Positions 47,274 through 61,690 of a DNA stretch of 64,000 nucleotides are shown piece after piece (position 1 is the first letter of the stretch; each line of letters begins with the position of its first letter). Where the stretch lies: positions 167,185 through 231,184 of the forward strand of contig CADCXA010000017.1 in assembly GCA_902806565.1 (NCBI GenBank). The letters are read 5' to 3'. A model generated the notes under the pieces. It saw only the letters and a list, made by a program, of their open reading frames with translations, was not told where the DNA came from and searched no databases. The position numbers and the translations under genes are program-made. This DNA comes from Hypoxylon rubiginosum. Its lineage: Eukaryota; Ascomycota; Sordariomycetes; Xylariales; Hypoxylaceae.

Positions 47274-48149
47274 AGGTTTTTATATTATAAAATATATAAA
47301 ATATTATATTAAAAATTTTTAAAGTTTTTAATTAAATTAATAGTTTTAATAATATAATTTATTATATATTAAATAATAATTTTTTTATTTATTTTAATTT
47401 TAATATTTTAATTATTATATATTAAAGTTATTTAAGTTTTTATTTTTTAAATAAAATTATAAATTTATTTATTATTTTTAAAACTTAAATAAAAAATATA
47501 TAATTTTTATAGTTTAAATAAAAAGTTTAATTTATTAATATTAAAAAATATATAAACTAAATTTATTTATATATAAAATTTTAATATTAAAATAATATAA
47601 TAATTTTTTAATTTATAATTTTATTATTTAAATAATAAGTTTTATATATATATATAATTAAATTTAAAAATTATATATTAAAAAGTTAATTAATTTTTTT
47701 TATAATTTATATAATTTATTAGTTAAAATAAATTAAAGTTTTTATTATAATTTTAAAAATTTATTTAAAAATAACTAGTTATAAAAACTTAAAACTTTAA
47801 AATATAAATTTATAAATATAAATAATATAATTATTAAAAATAAATATTATTTATATTTAATTTACTTTTTATTTAAATAAATATTAAATAAAAAAAAGTA
47901 TTAAATACTATATAAAATATTATTATAAAATTATTTAAATAATAAAAAAAATTAAAACGTTATTATATAAAAAATAATAAATTTAATAATTATAAACGTT
48001 TTTATATATATAAAAATAATAAATAAAAAACCTTATTAAATAAAAGAACTTATTATATTTATTTTTAATATTTTTAATATTATAAATATTTAATATTATT
48101 ATTTTAAAAACTATAATTTTTTAAATAATAAAAGCTAGGTTTTTATAAT

Positions 48150-48476
48150 AAAACTTTAATTTTAATAAATATTATAATAAAATATAGTTTTAATAGTTTA
48201 TAATTAAAAATATTATAAGTAATAATAAATATAAAAATATATTAAAAATATATTAATTAATATAAATATTTAATTAATATTAAAATATTATATATAATAA
48301 AAATGGTATTTAAAAAAAAGTTATTTTAAAATAATATTTAAATAAATTATATAATAAATTTAAGTTATATATAACTTAAAATATTATATAATATTTTAAT
48401 ATTTTAATATCTTAATTTTATTATAGTTTTTTTTTATAATAATAATAAATTTTTATTAAATTAAAGTTATATAAAA

Positions 48477-48523
<47 letters not shown>

Positions 48524-49450
48524 GTAATTAAATATATAATTATTAAACTTAAATAAGTTTTAAAAAAAAAGTTTTAAAATATATATACTACTAGTTTTTT
48601 TATAAAGTTTTTTTATATTTAATATTTTATAGCTTTTTTTTTTATATTTAATATTTATATTTTTTTATATATAATTAATGTTTTAATTAATTTAATATTA
48701 TTTTAAATCTTTTTTTTTAAATTTTAAAGCTTTAATACTTAAAATTTAAATTTAAACTTAAATTTAAACTTGTAAATTTAAATTTAAAAAAATAATTATA
48801 TAAAGTTTTTTAAGTTTTAAAACTATTTTCTTATATTTAATTTTTACTTGGTATTTTATTTAATATTTTATATAATATTTTATATAATATTTTATATTAT
48901 ATTTTATTTAATATTTTATTTAATATTTTATTTAATATTTTAATTAATATTATATTAATTTAATTAATAAATATTATAAGTAATTTTATTTATAAATATT
49001 TAAGGATTTTTTAATATATAAATATTTTAATATAAATATTTTAATATAATAAAAAAAAAAACAATAAAAAAAAAAGTTTCAAAACTTTTACGTTTAAAAA
49101 CTTATAATATTTATTTTAATTAATATAATATTAAGTTATTTTATTAATTAAAATAAATAAAAACGGGGTTTTTAAAATTATAATTATATAAATTTAAGTT
49201 TAAATTAAATATTAATTATAATAAAATATAACTTTAATATTTTATAATTAAGAAATATTATAAAAAATATATTAAAAATATATTAATTAATATAAATATT
49301 TAATTAATATTAAAATATTATATATAATAAAAATAATATTTAAAAAAAATTATTTTAATATAATATTTAAATAAATTATATAGTAAATTTAAGTTATATA
49401 TAATTTAAAATATTATATAATATTTTAATTTTATTATAATATAAAAAACT
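48150..49450 (+). repeat. Left arm of a large inverted duplication
   Basis: Module A (about 48150-48440), a middle section containing an AAAT microsatellite (about 48474-48524), and module B (about 49195-49440), a second copy of A in the same orientation. Landmarks: AAGTTATATATAACTT (48362-48377), the AAAT tract, ATTATAAGTAATTTTATTTA (about 48971-48990) and AAACAATAAAAAA (about 49058-49070). All recur in reverse order and orientation in the right arm. Confidence 0.75.
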
Positions 49451-49719
49451 TTTAAACTTATATATTAATATTATAATAATTAATATTTAAAAAATTTTAA
49501 TTTTAAAAAAAAATAATATAAATTATTATAAAAAATAAACTAATAATAACTTAAATAATATTTTAAACTTTATATATTAAATATAAACTTAGTAAAAAAA
49601 ACTTATAAAAATAATTAAATTATTATTATATATATTTTTATAATTTAATTTATAAAATATTTAAAATATATTTAAAATAAGATTGTTTTTTTATAATTTA
49701 AAATAAATAATTTAATTAT

Positions 49720-51001
49720 AATTTTATATATTATAATAAGATTAAAATATTTAAATGTTAAAATATTATATAATATTTTAAGTTATATATAACTTAAATT
49801 TATTATATAATTTACTTAAATATTATAAAAAAATAACCTTTTTTTAAATATTATTTTTATTATATATAATACTTTTTTTTAATAATAAAATATTAAAACT
49901 ATATTTTATTATAATTAACGTTTAATTTAAATTTAAATTTATATAATTATAGTTTTTAAAAAATCACTTATATTTATTTTATATTTATTTTAATTAATAT
50001 AATAATTTATTATTATATTAATTAAAATAAATTTTATAAGTTTTTAAATATAAAAGCTTTAAAACTTTTTTTATTTTCTTTTATTGTTTTTTTTTTATTA
50101 TATTAAAATATTTATATATTAAAAAATCTTTAAATAATTATAAATAAAATTACTTATAATATTTATTAATTAAATTAATATAATATTTATTAATTAAATT
50201 AATATAATATTAATTAATTTATATATATTATTATTATTTTAATTATATAAAAGGTTAATTAATAAAATATTAAATAAAATATTAGTGTTACATATTGTTC
50301 GAATAAATAAAAAGGCTAGGCTCGGTCGTTTAAAAATAAATAAGCGTATTTAAATATAAAAAACTAAAAAAAAAAAGAATTTATAAGTTATATATATAGC
50401 TACTTTAAAATAACTTATCCTTTATTAATATATATTTACTTAAAATGTTATATATATTTTAGTTTTAGTTTTAACCTTTAAATTAATAAGATAATGTTTA
50501 TATATAAGTTATATATATAAGTTATAAATATCTAGGTTTATATTATAATAATTAGTTATAAATATTAATTAATTAAAATTTATAAGATTTTAATTATTAA
50601 AATATTAATTATAAGAATATTAAATATTTAAAATATTAAGTAAAAATTAAATATAAAAAAATAATTTTAAAACTTAAAAAACTTTATATAATTAATTTTT
50701 TTAAGTTTAAGTTTAAATTTATAAATCTAAGTTTATAAATTTAAGTTTAAATTTAAATTTAAATTTAAATTTAAATTTATATATTTAAATTTATAAGTTT
50801 AAATTTAAGTTTAAGTTTTAAATATTAAAGTTTTAAAAATTGTTTTTAAATAATATTAAGTTAATTAAAACGCTAGTTATATATAAAGAAATATAAATAT
50901 TAAATATAAAAAAAAAGTTATAAAAAAATTACCAATATATATATTTTAAAAACTTTTTTTTTTAAAGCTTATTTAAGTTTAATAATTATATATTTAGTTA
51001 C

Positions 51002-51032
<31 letters not shown>

Positions 51033-51360
51033 TTTTATATAGCTTTAATTTAATAAAAATTTATTATTATTATAAAAAAGAATTATAATAAAATTAAAAT
51101 ATTAAAATGTTAAAATATTATATAATATTTTAAATTATATATAATTTAAACTTATTATATAGTTTATTTAAATATTATAAAAAAATAACCTTTCTTTAAA
51201 TATTATTTTTATTATATATAATATTTTAATATTAATTAAATATTTATATTAATTAATATATTTTTAATATATATTTTATATTTATTATTATTTATAATGT
51301 TTTTTTTTTAATTATAAAATATTAAAACTATGTTTTATTATAATATAATATATTTTTAAA
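49720..51360 (-). repeat. Right arm of the large inverted duplication
   Basis: Inverted copy of the left arm: module C (about 49735-49930), then TTTTTTATTGTTT (about 50080), TAAATAAAATTACTTATAAT (about 50142-50161), the ATTT tract (about 51002-51036) and module D (about 51080-51360). It is about 0.35 kb longer than the left arm because of an insertion at about 50283-50630. About 270 bases of spacer separate the arms. Confidence 0.75.
50283..50630. mobile_element. Insertion in the right arm, possible LTR remnant
   Basis: This stretch has no counterpart in the left arm, which reads continuously across the site. It begins TGTTACATATTGTTCG, and the first 60 bases keep more G and C than the surroundings (AGGCTAGGCTCGGTCG). 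TG at the start and small size would suit a solo LTR, but no matching CA end or target duplication survives, so this is a suggestion only. Confidence 0.35.
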
Positions 51361-53385
51361 AAAATTTATAAAAACTAAATTATTTTTATTTATTATAATA
51401 TTAAATATAATATTAAAAAAAGCTTTTATTATAATAAATTAAAAAAAGTTATATAAGTTTTAAAAAACTAATAAAATTAAAACTTTTAATAAATAAAAAT
51501 AATAATTTTTATTATTTAATATTTATTTACGTAATATTTATTTATTTAAATATATATTTAAATATTAATATTTTAAATAATAAAATAATATTTAATAAGT
51601 TAAATAAATATTTATTTAAATAAAAAATAATTAATAATTAAAATAATTATTTTTACCGTTTTAATAACTTTATATTATAAATATATATTTAATAAATAAG
51701 TAATTTATAATTATTATAAAAAATAATATATAAATTTCTAATATCTTTTAAGTTTATGTTTTTATTTTTAAAATATTTAATAAATAATTATATAATTATA
51801 TTTATTTTATTTTTATTTGTTTTTTTATTTTATTTAATTAAGCCGTGTATTATATTATTTTATTATATAAAAACTTATTAAATATTAATACTAGTTTTTT
51901 TTTATGTTTTTTATATTATTTCAAATAATCTTTTAAATTAATATATTTATTAAAATATAAACGGTTCTTATTTTTAATAGATTTTAATAAATAAAATATA
52001 AATTATTTATTATATATTTATTATATTTTTAAAACTAAAAAACGATTAAAATTATATTTATATATTAGTTTTTTTAACTAATATATTAATTTTAATAAAA
52101 AAAAATTCAAAGTTAAATTTATTATATAATTTTTTACTTTTATATTATTTAAATTTATTTAAAATTTATTAATATAACTGGTAATTTTATTTTTTATTAT
52201 TTAATAATATAATTATTTTATAACTAAATATATTAAGTTATTTTTTATTATAATAAGTTTTTAAAAATAATATATATTATAATTTAAATATAAAATTAAT
52301 ATTTTTTAAATAAATTTAAATTATATAAACTTTTAAAATATTATTAATAATATAATATTAATATTAATATTTAATAATATAAATATTAATTTATTTATAA
52401 TTTAATAATTAATTATATTAATTTAAAAGAAAGCTATTATTATTTAATTTTTATATTATATTAATTTATATAAAACTTATATAATTTTAAAATACGTACG
52501 TTTTATAAGTATTTTATTTTTATTTTATTTATAAACTATATAATTATTTAAAACTTAATTTATATAGTTAATTAATATTATATTTAAATTATAAAAAAAG
52601 TTTTAATATTATAATTTATATAAGTTATTTAAAGTTAAAATTTCAACGTAATAATTATTTAAAAGTATTAATTAATTATATTTATAAATAAATTATTAAA
52701 TTTATTAATATTATATTATATAATTTTATAAAAATAAATATTAATATTTATATAGATTTTAAATTTAATAAAATAAAGTTTTTAATATTTATTTATATTT
52801 TATAATTAATTTAATATTAAAATTAAAAAACATCTCCGCTTTTTATTATAATAAATATTTTTTTAATTATATTAATAATTTATAACTTTTAAATATATTT
52901 AAATATATTTAAACTAAATTATATTTTTAAAACTAAATTATTTTATAATTATATATATTAGTTTATATATTAGATTTTTTTTTATATTTATTAATATATT
53001 TAATTTAAACTTATAATTATAATAAAACTTAATTATATTATTTTTATATTATTTATATTTAATTAAATTAATAATTTCCCGCTTTATATTATTTTTTAAA
53101 TAGATTTTAATAAAAGAAATATAACTTATATTAACTTTTTTAATAAATTATAAATAATTAAAAATGGTTTTATCGCGAAAATATATATAAAAAAAATAGT
53201 TTTATATTTATTTTTTATTTTTTTTTAATATTTTATTAGATTATATTATATTATATTTTATTATATTAATTTATATTAAAAAGAATATAACGTTAAATTA
53301 ATATTAAAATATTTTTACGTTATATAATTAATAATTTTAAAATAAAATATTTTTACTTTAAAAATATAAGTATATTTATTTAAAT

Positions 53386-54390
53386 ATTATTAATATTATT
53401 TTTATTTTTATTAAGTTTTTATTAGTTTAAATATTATTAAAAAGTTTATATGTTTATATAAATATTATATTTTTATTAAAATTTTTTAATAATTTTTTAA
53501 TAAAATAATTAATTTTTTTAATATTACTAAATAATAACTTTTTTTAAATTTAATAAAATTATATTAAATTAACTACTAATAAAAAGTTTATTAAATAATA
53601 TAAATATAATAATTTTTATAAAGTTTTTAAAAAATTATAATTTTAAATAATTAGTTTTTTTTTATTAATAAATAAAAATCTTTTTTTATTAATTAAAATT
53701 ATATTTAATTAATTATTATTTTAAGGTTTTTTAATTAATATAAATATTATAGTTTTATTATAATTTCTAAATAATTATACTTTTAAAACTATTAATCTTT
53801 TTAATATTATTAAATAAAAATATTTTTAATTTAATTTAAATTATATATAATTAAATATTATTTTACGGTTTTTTAACTAATAAAAATATTATATTTTTAT
53901 TATAATTTTTAATAAATTACGTTTTTAAATAACTAATTTTTTTAATATTATTAAATAAAATTAAGTTAAAATTTAATAAAATTACATTTATTTAAATATT
54001 AATTAAAAGCTTATAAGTAAAATAAATTTTTATATTTTTATTTAAGTTTTTAAATAATATTAAGTTTAAATAACTTTTTTTTTTAATATTATTAAATAAA
54101 CGTTTTCTTATATTTACTAAAATCGCTTTTATTTACATATAATTTAAAAGTTTATAAAACTATATAAATATTATATTTTTATTAAAACTTTTAAAGGATT
54201 TAAATTTTAATTAATTAATTTTAATAATATTATTAAATAATAATTTATTTAAGTTTATTAAAATTATAATTACGTTTAAATAAATATTACTAAAAGATTT
54301 ATATATTAATATAAATATTATATTTTTATTAAAATTTTTAATAGATTTTATTTTAAGATAAATAATTTTATTATTATTATTAAACGATTT
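53386..54390. repeat. Tandem array of about seven 141-bp units
   Basis: The anchor TAATATTATTAAATAA, with one or two changes, recurs at about 53518, 53661, 53800, 53942, 54083, 54222 and 54369, i.e. every 132-147 bases, mean about 141. A second marker, AAATATTATATTTTTATTA, sits at a fixed distance in most units. Units differ by many substitutions but keep length and order. Confidence 0.8.
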
Positions 54391-57300
54391 AGTTTTTATA
54401 TAATTAAAAAGTAATAAAAAATAATATATTAATATTTAAATTTTAAGTATTTTAAATATAAAATATTAATTATATATTAATAATATTAAATTATATATAA
54501 ATTAATTTATTAATTATTTTATTAAAACTTTTTATTTATTTTAATTTATTTTATATATTATATATTATTATTTATTTTTTTCTATAAATTATCTTTTGTT
54601 TTTTATAAATATAAAACTTTAAAAAAGTTTTAAGTTTTAATTAAATTTTCTTTTATATTAATTAAATTATTATAATAAATATAATAAATAATTATATAAA
54701 TAATAATTACTAGATTTTATTTTAAATTTTAAATAATATATAATATTTATAAAATGTTTTTTAATAAAGTTTTTAATATTAAAAAACCTTTATATTAATA
54801 TTAATAATATAATAAAATATATTTTATTAAATAACTTAAAAAGATAAATAATTAAATATATAAAATTAATTATAAAAAATTTCCTTAGCGATTTATTAAA
54901 TTTAATTAATAAACTGGTGTTTTTAAATAACTAGTTTTAATATTTATAAAATAAAATAAAAATATTTTTAATATATATTAAATTTATAAGTTTAAATAAC
55001 TTATAAAATTAATTAAAAAATATAAATAAGTTTTTATTTTATATTAATAAATTTTTTATTAGTGTTAATTTTACGATTAAATATATAAAATAAGTTTTTA
55101 ATATTATTATAAACTGGTTTAAACTTTTTTACCGGTTAAAATAAATTTATTTATTATTAGTTTTTTAAAAAATTAAAATAATAAACTTTTATCACTGTTT
55201 TTTTATTTTATAACTTTTAAAAATTATATTTAAAGATTTTAATAAAATTTTAAAGTTTAAAAAATAATATATTAAATATTTTTATTAATTATTATTATAT
55301 AATAAAAAGAAATTTCTTAGGTTTTAATAAATTAATATAATAAATTATTTTTAATTATATTAAAAAAGGTATTTTTATTATATTTAACGTTAAAACGTTT
55401 ATTTATATTTTTAATTATAATAAATAACTTATTTTAATATAAATTATTAAAAATTTCTTATTTAAAAAATTATAAATTAAAAATATATTTTTTATTATAA
55501 TATAAATAAAATTCTTTTTAACAACTTAAAATAAAAATATATTTTTTATTATAATAAAAACGGAATTTTTATTAATAGTTTAAGTTAAATCGCCACTTTT
55601 TTTTAATAATAAAAAACCTTTTTTATAGGTTTTTTAATATTATTTTTAAATTTATTTAATTAAATTATATATTTTTAATTAATTATAATTATATATATTA
55701 ATTTTTATATATTAACTTTTTATATATTTTTTAATTTATATTTAATTTATTTTAAAAGTTATTTAAATATTAATATATTATATATATTATTATTAGTTTA
55801 TTAAAAAAATAAAATATTATATAATAATTTTATATTTAAAAGAAATAGTTTTATTTAAATAATTAATAAAATATAATTAATTAAAATAAGTAAAATTATT
55901 AACCACCGGTTTTTAATTTTATTTTTTTTAATTTTAAATATATATAATTTTTAATTTTTAATATAATAGTTTTATAAATAAAAACATATAATTTAATAAA
56001 TTATTATATAATATAAATAATTTAATTTTTTTTTAATTATAATAAAAAACTATTTATAAAAAAATTAAAGAAAAATTAAAAAAAAATAGTTATTATTTTT
56101 ATTAAACCCTTTTAATTAATTATTAACCTTTTTATATTATATTTTTATTTATAATAATTTTAATAATTTTATTTTTTATAATGTTTTTATATTAAAATTA
56201 TTATTTAAAAAACAATTAATAAATAATATTTAATAAATATAAATATTAATTAAATTATTTTTATAAAAATATTTATAAATTCTTTAATAAAATTTTTTAT
56301 TTAATATATATTAATAAATAAGGTTTAATTATTATATTATATATTATAATATAATTAATTAAAAAATATAAAAAACTAATAAAATAAAAATAATATATTA
56401 AAAATAATATAACTGTTTAAATTTTAAATATAATTATCTTTTTTAAAAATAATACTTATATATATATATATAAATTATATAATTATATTTTTAATATTAA
56501 TAATCTTTTTTTTTATTTATTAGTTAAATATATAATTTAAATATAACGTTAATATTATTTTTTAATATAAATTATAATTATATATAAAATACTTATTATA
56601 TTTTTTTTTATATAATTAAATAAAGTTATTTATAATAAACGTTATTATTTTAATTATTTTTAAGTTAATAACGTTATTATATATAAATAATTATATTATT
56701 TTTATAATAAATTAAAAGTTAAAAAAGTATATAAAAATAACATGGTTTTTATATTATAAATACGAATTTTTATTTTATTTTTAACTTTTACTTATATTTA
56801 TTTCCCTTCGAATTATTTTATTTTTTAAATAATAATTAATTATAACGTTATTTTTTACCAGTGTTACTATTATTATTTTATAAATTAACAATTAAATAAT
56901 AATAATAATACGTTTTATTATAAAATAAATAATATATATTTTTTTTTTATTTGTATATATAATCGTTGTTAATTTAAAATAAACATATTAAATAAATATA
57001 TTTATTATTTTAAAAAATAAAAGTTTTATATAAAAATTAATATTATTTTTTTAATATTATTAAATTAAAGTTAATTTATTTATAAGTATTTATTTAAGTT
57101 AATTATATTAGTTATATTATAATTACTTTTTATATTATTAATAATAATATTTATTTTATAAGTAATAAATTTATAATATACTTATAAAATAAAAATTAAT
57201 ATAATAAAATAAAATATTTTTAAAAACCTTTAAAATAATTAAAAAAAAACCTTATAAAATATAAAAAATAATATAAATATAAGTAAAACACACGCCGTTT

Positions 57301-60300
57301 AATAATATTATAAAAGTACAACGAAATTTAAAAAACATTTAATAATAACTTATAAAATTATTTAGTTTAATATTAAATTTATAAAAGTTTAAATTAAAAA
57401 GTTTTATATTTAATTAATAATAATAATTAATAAGTTTTAATAGTTTTATAAAATATTTTTAGTTATTAATTTATAAGTTATTATTATTATAAATAAACTA
57501 TATTAACTACGTAAAATTTATAAAAAACTTTTATTAAATAATTTTTAAATAAATTTTATTATATAAAAACTACACTTTTTTTATAAAATTATTATTATAA
57601 CTATTAAAATATATTATTTTTATATATTTTTTATTTTTATAGTTTTTTATATTAATTATTTTTTTATTTTAGTAAAATATTTATTTATATGTTATAACTT
57701 TTTTAAATTTTTTTTTAATAAGTAAAATAAAAATAAAAAAGAAAAAGAAAAAAATAATAATAAAATTATTAATCTGGCTTTTTTAATAAAACGTGGTTAT
57801 AATAAAAGAAAAACGTTAAAAGTTAATAATAATAAGTAAAATTTAAACTTAATTTTCTGTAAAAATAATATTATTAATTTAGAATTTAATTTATTTAATT
57901 TAAAACAAAAAAATAATTACTAGTATATAAAGTTTATTTTAAAGTAATTTTATAGTTATTATTTTAATGGTTTTATTATTTTTAATATTTTTTATATTTA
58001 ATTATATTTTACTTATTTTTAAAGTTTTATTATAATATTATTATTATTAATAAAATTTTTAAATACTTTATTTATATTTAACTTAATTATTATATTTATT
58101 AGGTTATTTTTACTATATATTTAATAAATATTATATATTTTATAATATTTATATAATTATTATAATAATATAATATTAATTATAAGTTGTTTTCTTTTAT
58201 TATACTTAATTTTATAAGGTATTTATAAAATAAAAATAAATTAATATAAATAATTATTAAAGTTACTAAAAAATCAAGTTTATTAAATATTAATAAAAGT
58301 GTAATATTAATTATAATATTTATATTTATATTATAAATTATTATATAAATTTTATTTATTAATATATTTCTAGTTATTTATTTATATTTTATAAAAGTTT
58401 AATAAATTAAGTTACTTTTTATTATAAATAAGTTATTTTATATTAATTTATTTATAATAAATATTTTAAAGCTTAGTTAAAAACTTAAATTTTTATTATT
58501 TATAAATAATTTATCTATAAAAATAAAAACCTTAATTATATTAAAATTAATAAATAAATATTTAAAACCTTATAATAAATTATTAATTTATTATAAAAAT
58601 TATTTATTAAGTTTATTAATATTTTTTTTATTTAATTTTAAATATTAAGTTATTTTTAAAAAATTAAATATTATTTTTAATTAATATATTAATATAAAAT
58701 ATACGTTATAAACTTATTATAATATATATTATTAAATTATATTAATATTATTATATTTAATTAATTTAATCTTTTTATTTTATATTTTTTAATATAATAA
58801 TAATATATTATTATTTTTTAATAATAAAATATAACTATTAAATAATAATAGCTTTTATATTATAAAATAGTTTTTAAACTTTACTATAAACTTTGTTTTA
58901 TAAAACCTATTATTTTTAACCTTATTAAATATTTTATTTAATATTTTTAATATATTATTTATTTATATTTTTATAAAATTAAAACGGTTTTTTTTTTATA
59001 GTAATTAATAAATATAAGTTATATATTAAAGTTATTATATATAATCGGGTTTTAAAATATTTAAAATATATAACTTATTAATATATATTAGTTTTTATAA
59101 TATTATATAATAATTTAATAATAATTTAATAATGTTTTTAAAATAAAAATAAGTTATTTTAATAAAAAGTTTAATTAATATAATATAATTTAAATTTATA
59201 TTTAATTAAATATAAACTTATATTATATTTTATAATTATATTAATATTTTTAATATTATAAGGATAAATATAAATAATATAATTATATATTAACTTAATT
59301 ATTATATTATAAAAAATTAAATAAAAATAAATTCTTTATTAAAGTTATTATATTTTTATATAACAAGTTATAATTTTTTATATAAATTATTTATTATTTT
59401 TTTTTTTAACTTTTTATATAATTTTAAATTTAAAAAGTTTATTATTATTATATTTTAATTTATTATTTTTTTTAAATAAAAAAACTTTTTTATTAATTAG
59501 TAATTTAATTTTTTATATATTTAATACCTTAAAAAATTAACTTAATATTATTATTTTATATTTTTTTTTAATTAAATTATTAATTACTTATTTATTATTT
59601 CTTTTTATATTATATAATTAATGTTATTTACCAGCGCTGTTTTTAGTTTATTTTTACTTTTTAATAGTTATTTATATCGTTTTAAAGTCGCGTTAAAAAA
59701 ATTAATATTAAATTTATAAATATTTTATTTAATTTTAAATTTTAAGTTAAATTTAAACTTATTATTTATAAATATTATTATTATTTTATTTTATAAATAT
59801 AACTTTATAATTATAATATAAAAACGTATAAATTTATTATTTATTTTTATTATATAGGTTTTATTATTTTATATAATTAACTTATAAGGTTTTATTTATT
59901 TTTTGTTTTTTTAATATATTTAAACTTTTAATTAAAAAAAAAAGGTTTAAAGTTTTTAAAATATTTAATTTATTTCTTATAATAAATACGTTAATAATTT
60001 ATTATTTTATTTTAAGTTTTTATATTTTAATTATTATTTTTTTTATTACCATGGTATATTATATTAATAATAAAATAAATAAGGAACTTTTTACTAATTT
60101 TAAATATATTTTAAAAATAAATAATATTAATATAAAACCATTTAATTTTATAATATTATTTATTATTTTAATAGTTATTTATAATATATATATATTATTT
60201 ATATTACTTTTTTTAAAACTTTTTATTATAATTTTATATATATATTATAATAATTTATAATATCGTTTAAATTAACCGATTAAGTTATATATTTTAATTA

Positions 60301-61454
60301 ATATTTTTTTAATAATAATATAAAGTGTTTTTATATTTACTATAAATTTATTTATAATAAAATATATATTTATATTATAAATAATATTATTTAATAATTT
60401 AAAGTAAGTATTTATTTATATTATGTTTTAAATATTTTAAATATATTTAATTATTATATTTTTAAAAAATTTAACTACTTAAAATAATATAACTTTATTA
60501 ATTATATATAAAATAAATTTAACATTTAAATATATTATATTAATATAAATATTATAATTAAAATTAATATTAACTTTTATTATAAACTTAAATTATTTTA
60601 ATATTATATTATATATTTAATATTAATAATAATATTTATTAATTTTTTTAAGTATTTTTTATTTAATTTTATTATATTTTATTTAAATAAGGATATTACG
60701 TAATTAGTTCGTAGTTAAATAACTAAATTATTAATAAATTTATTAAAGTTTTTTCTTAATTAAATAATAATAAGTTATTATATTATTATAATTATTTAAT
60801 AAAAACTATAAGTATTTTTATTTATAAATAATAAAGTTTTTTTTTTTATAAATAAATATATTTTTAATATTATTTAAAAATATATTATATTAATTTATAT
60901 TATAAAAATATAAAAAAGAAAATATATTAATTAATATAATTTAAAAAATAATAATTTTAAATAAAGTTAATATTTTTATAATATTTATATTATATTATTT
61001 TAAGTTATTATTAAAACGTATTATATAGTTTTTAATAAATAATATGTTAAAGTTAATTTTTAAATATGTTTTTTAAAATATTTTAAATTATAACTTTTTT
61101 TTAATTAATATATTTATAGTTTTTATATTTAATATAATATTTTAAAAACTGTATAAATATTAGTTTTTAAAATAAAATATTATAAAATAATTATAAGTTT
61201 ATTATAAAAATAATAAATTAGTTAATTTAAAATTATTAAAAATATTTAATTTTATAAAAATATAATATATTATTTAATTTATTAATATTATTATTATATA
61301 TTTATTGTTTATAGTTTTATATTTTATTATATATTAAATTAATTATAATTGTTTAAAAAACGTATTAATATTATTTTATTATATATATTAAATGTTATAT
61401 TTTTTTTAATTATTTTTTTTAAACTTGTTTCTTTAAGTTTTATTTTTTTATATT

Positions 61455-61690
61455 TATATATAAAGCACCGGCTTAAGCGGTGTATAATAGTTTTTATTTA
61501 TATAATTTTTAGTTGTAACTTATAAATAACTTAGTAAATTAGCAAATTATTTTTTTATTTTAAAAGAAAAAAAAACCTTGCCTTTTTTTTTTCTTTTTAA
61601 ACTTCTTACCTGCTTTTATTTTATTTAAACGTTACACTATAAATAACAACGTTTAAATTTTAACTTAATTAACTATCATCTTTTTTTTTT
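61455..61690. other. Less AT-rich island, possible transposon end
   Basis: Stands out from the block by GCACCGGCTTAAGCGGTGTA, a pyrimidine tract ACCTTGCC followed by T-runs, and CTTCTTACCTGC. Palindromic CCG...CGG pieces hint at a regulatory or LTR sequence less mutated than its surroundings. No coding potential. Confidence 0.35.

Noticed and set aside
60051..60260. 69-codon ATG frame in the AT block (Ile/Asn/Leu/Phe/Tyr-rich)
   Set aside because: Composition is exactly what AT-only DNA encodes; one frame of this size in 17 kb of six-frame sequence needs no gene. No motif.
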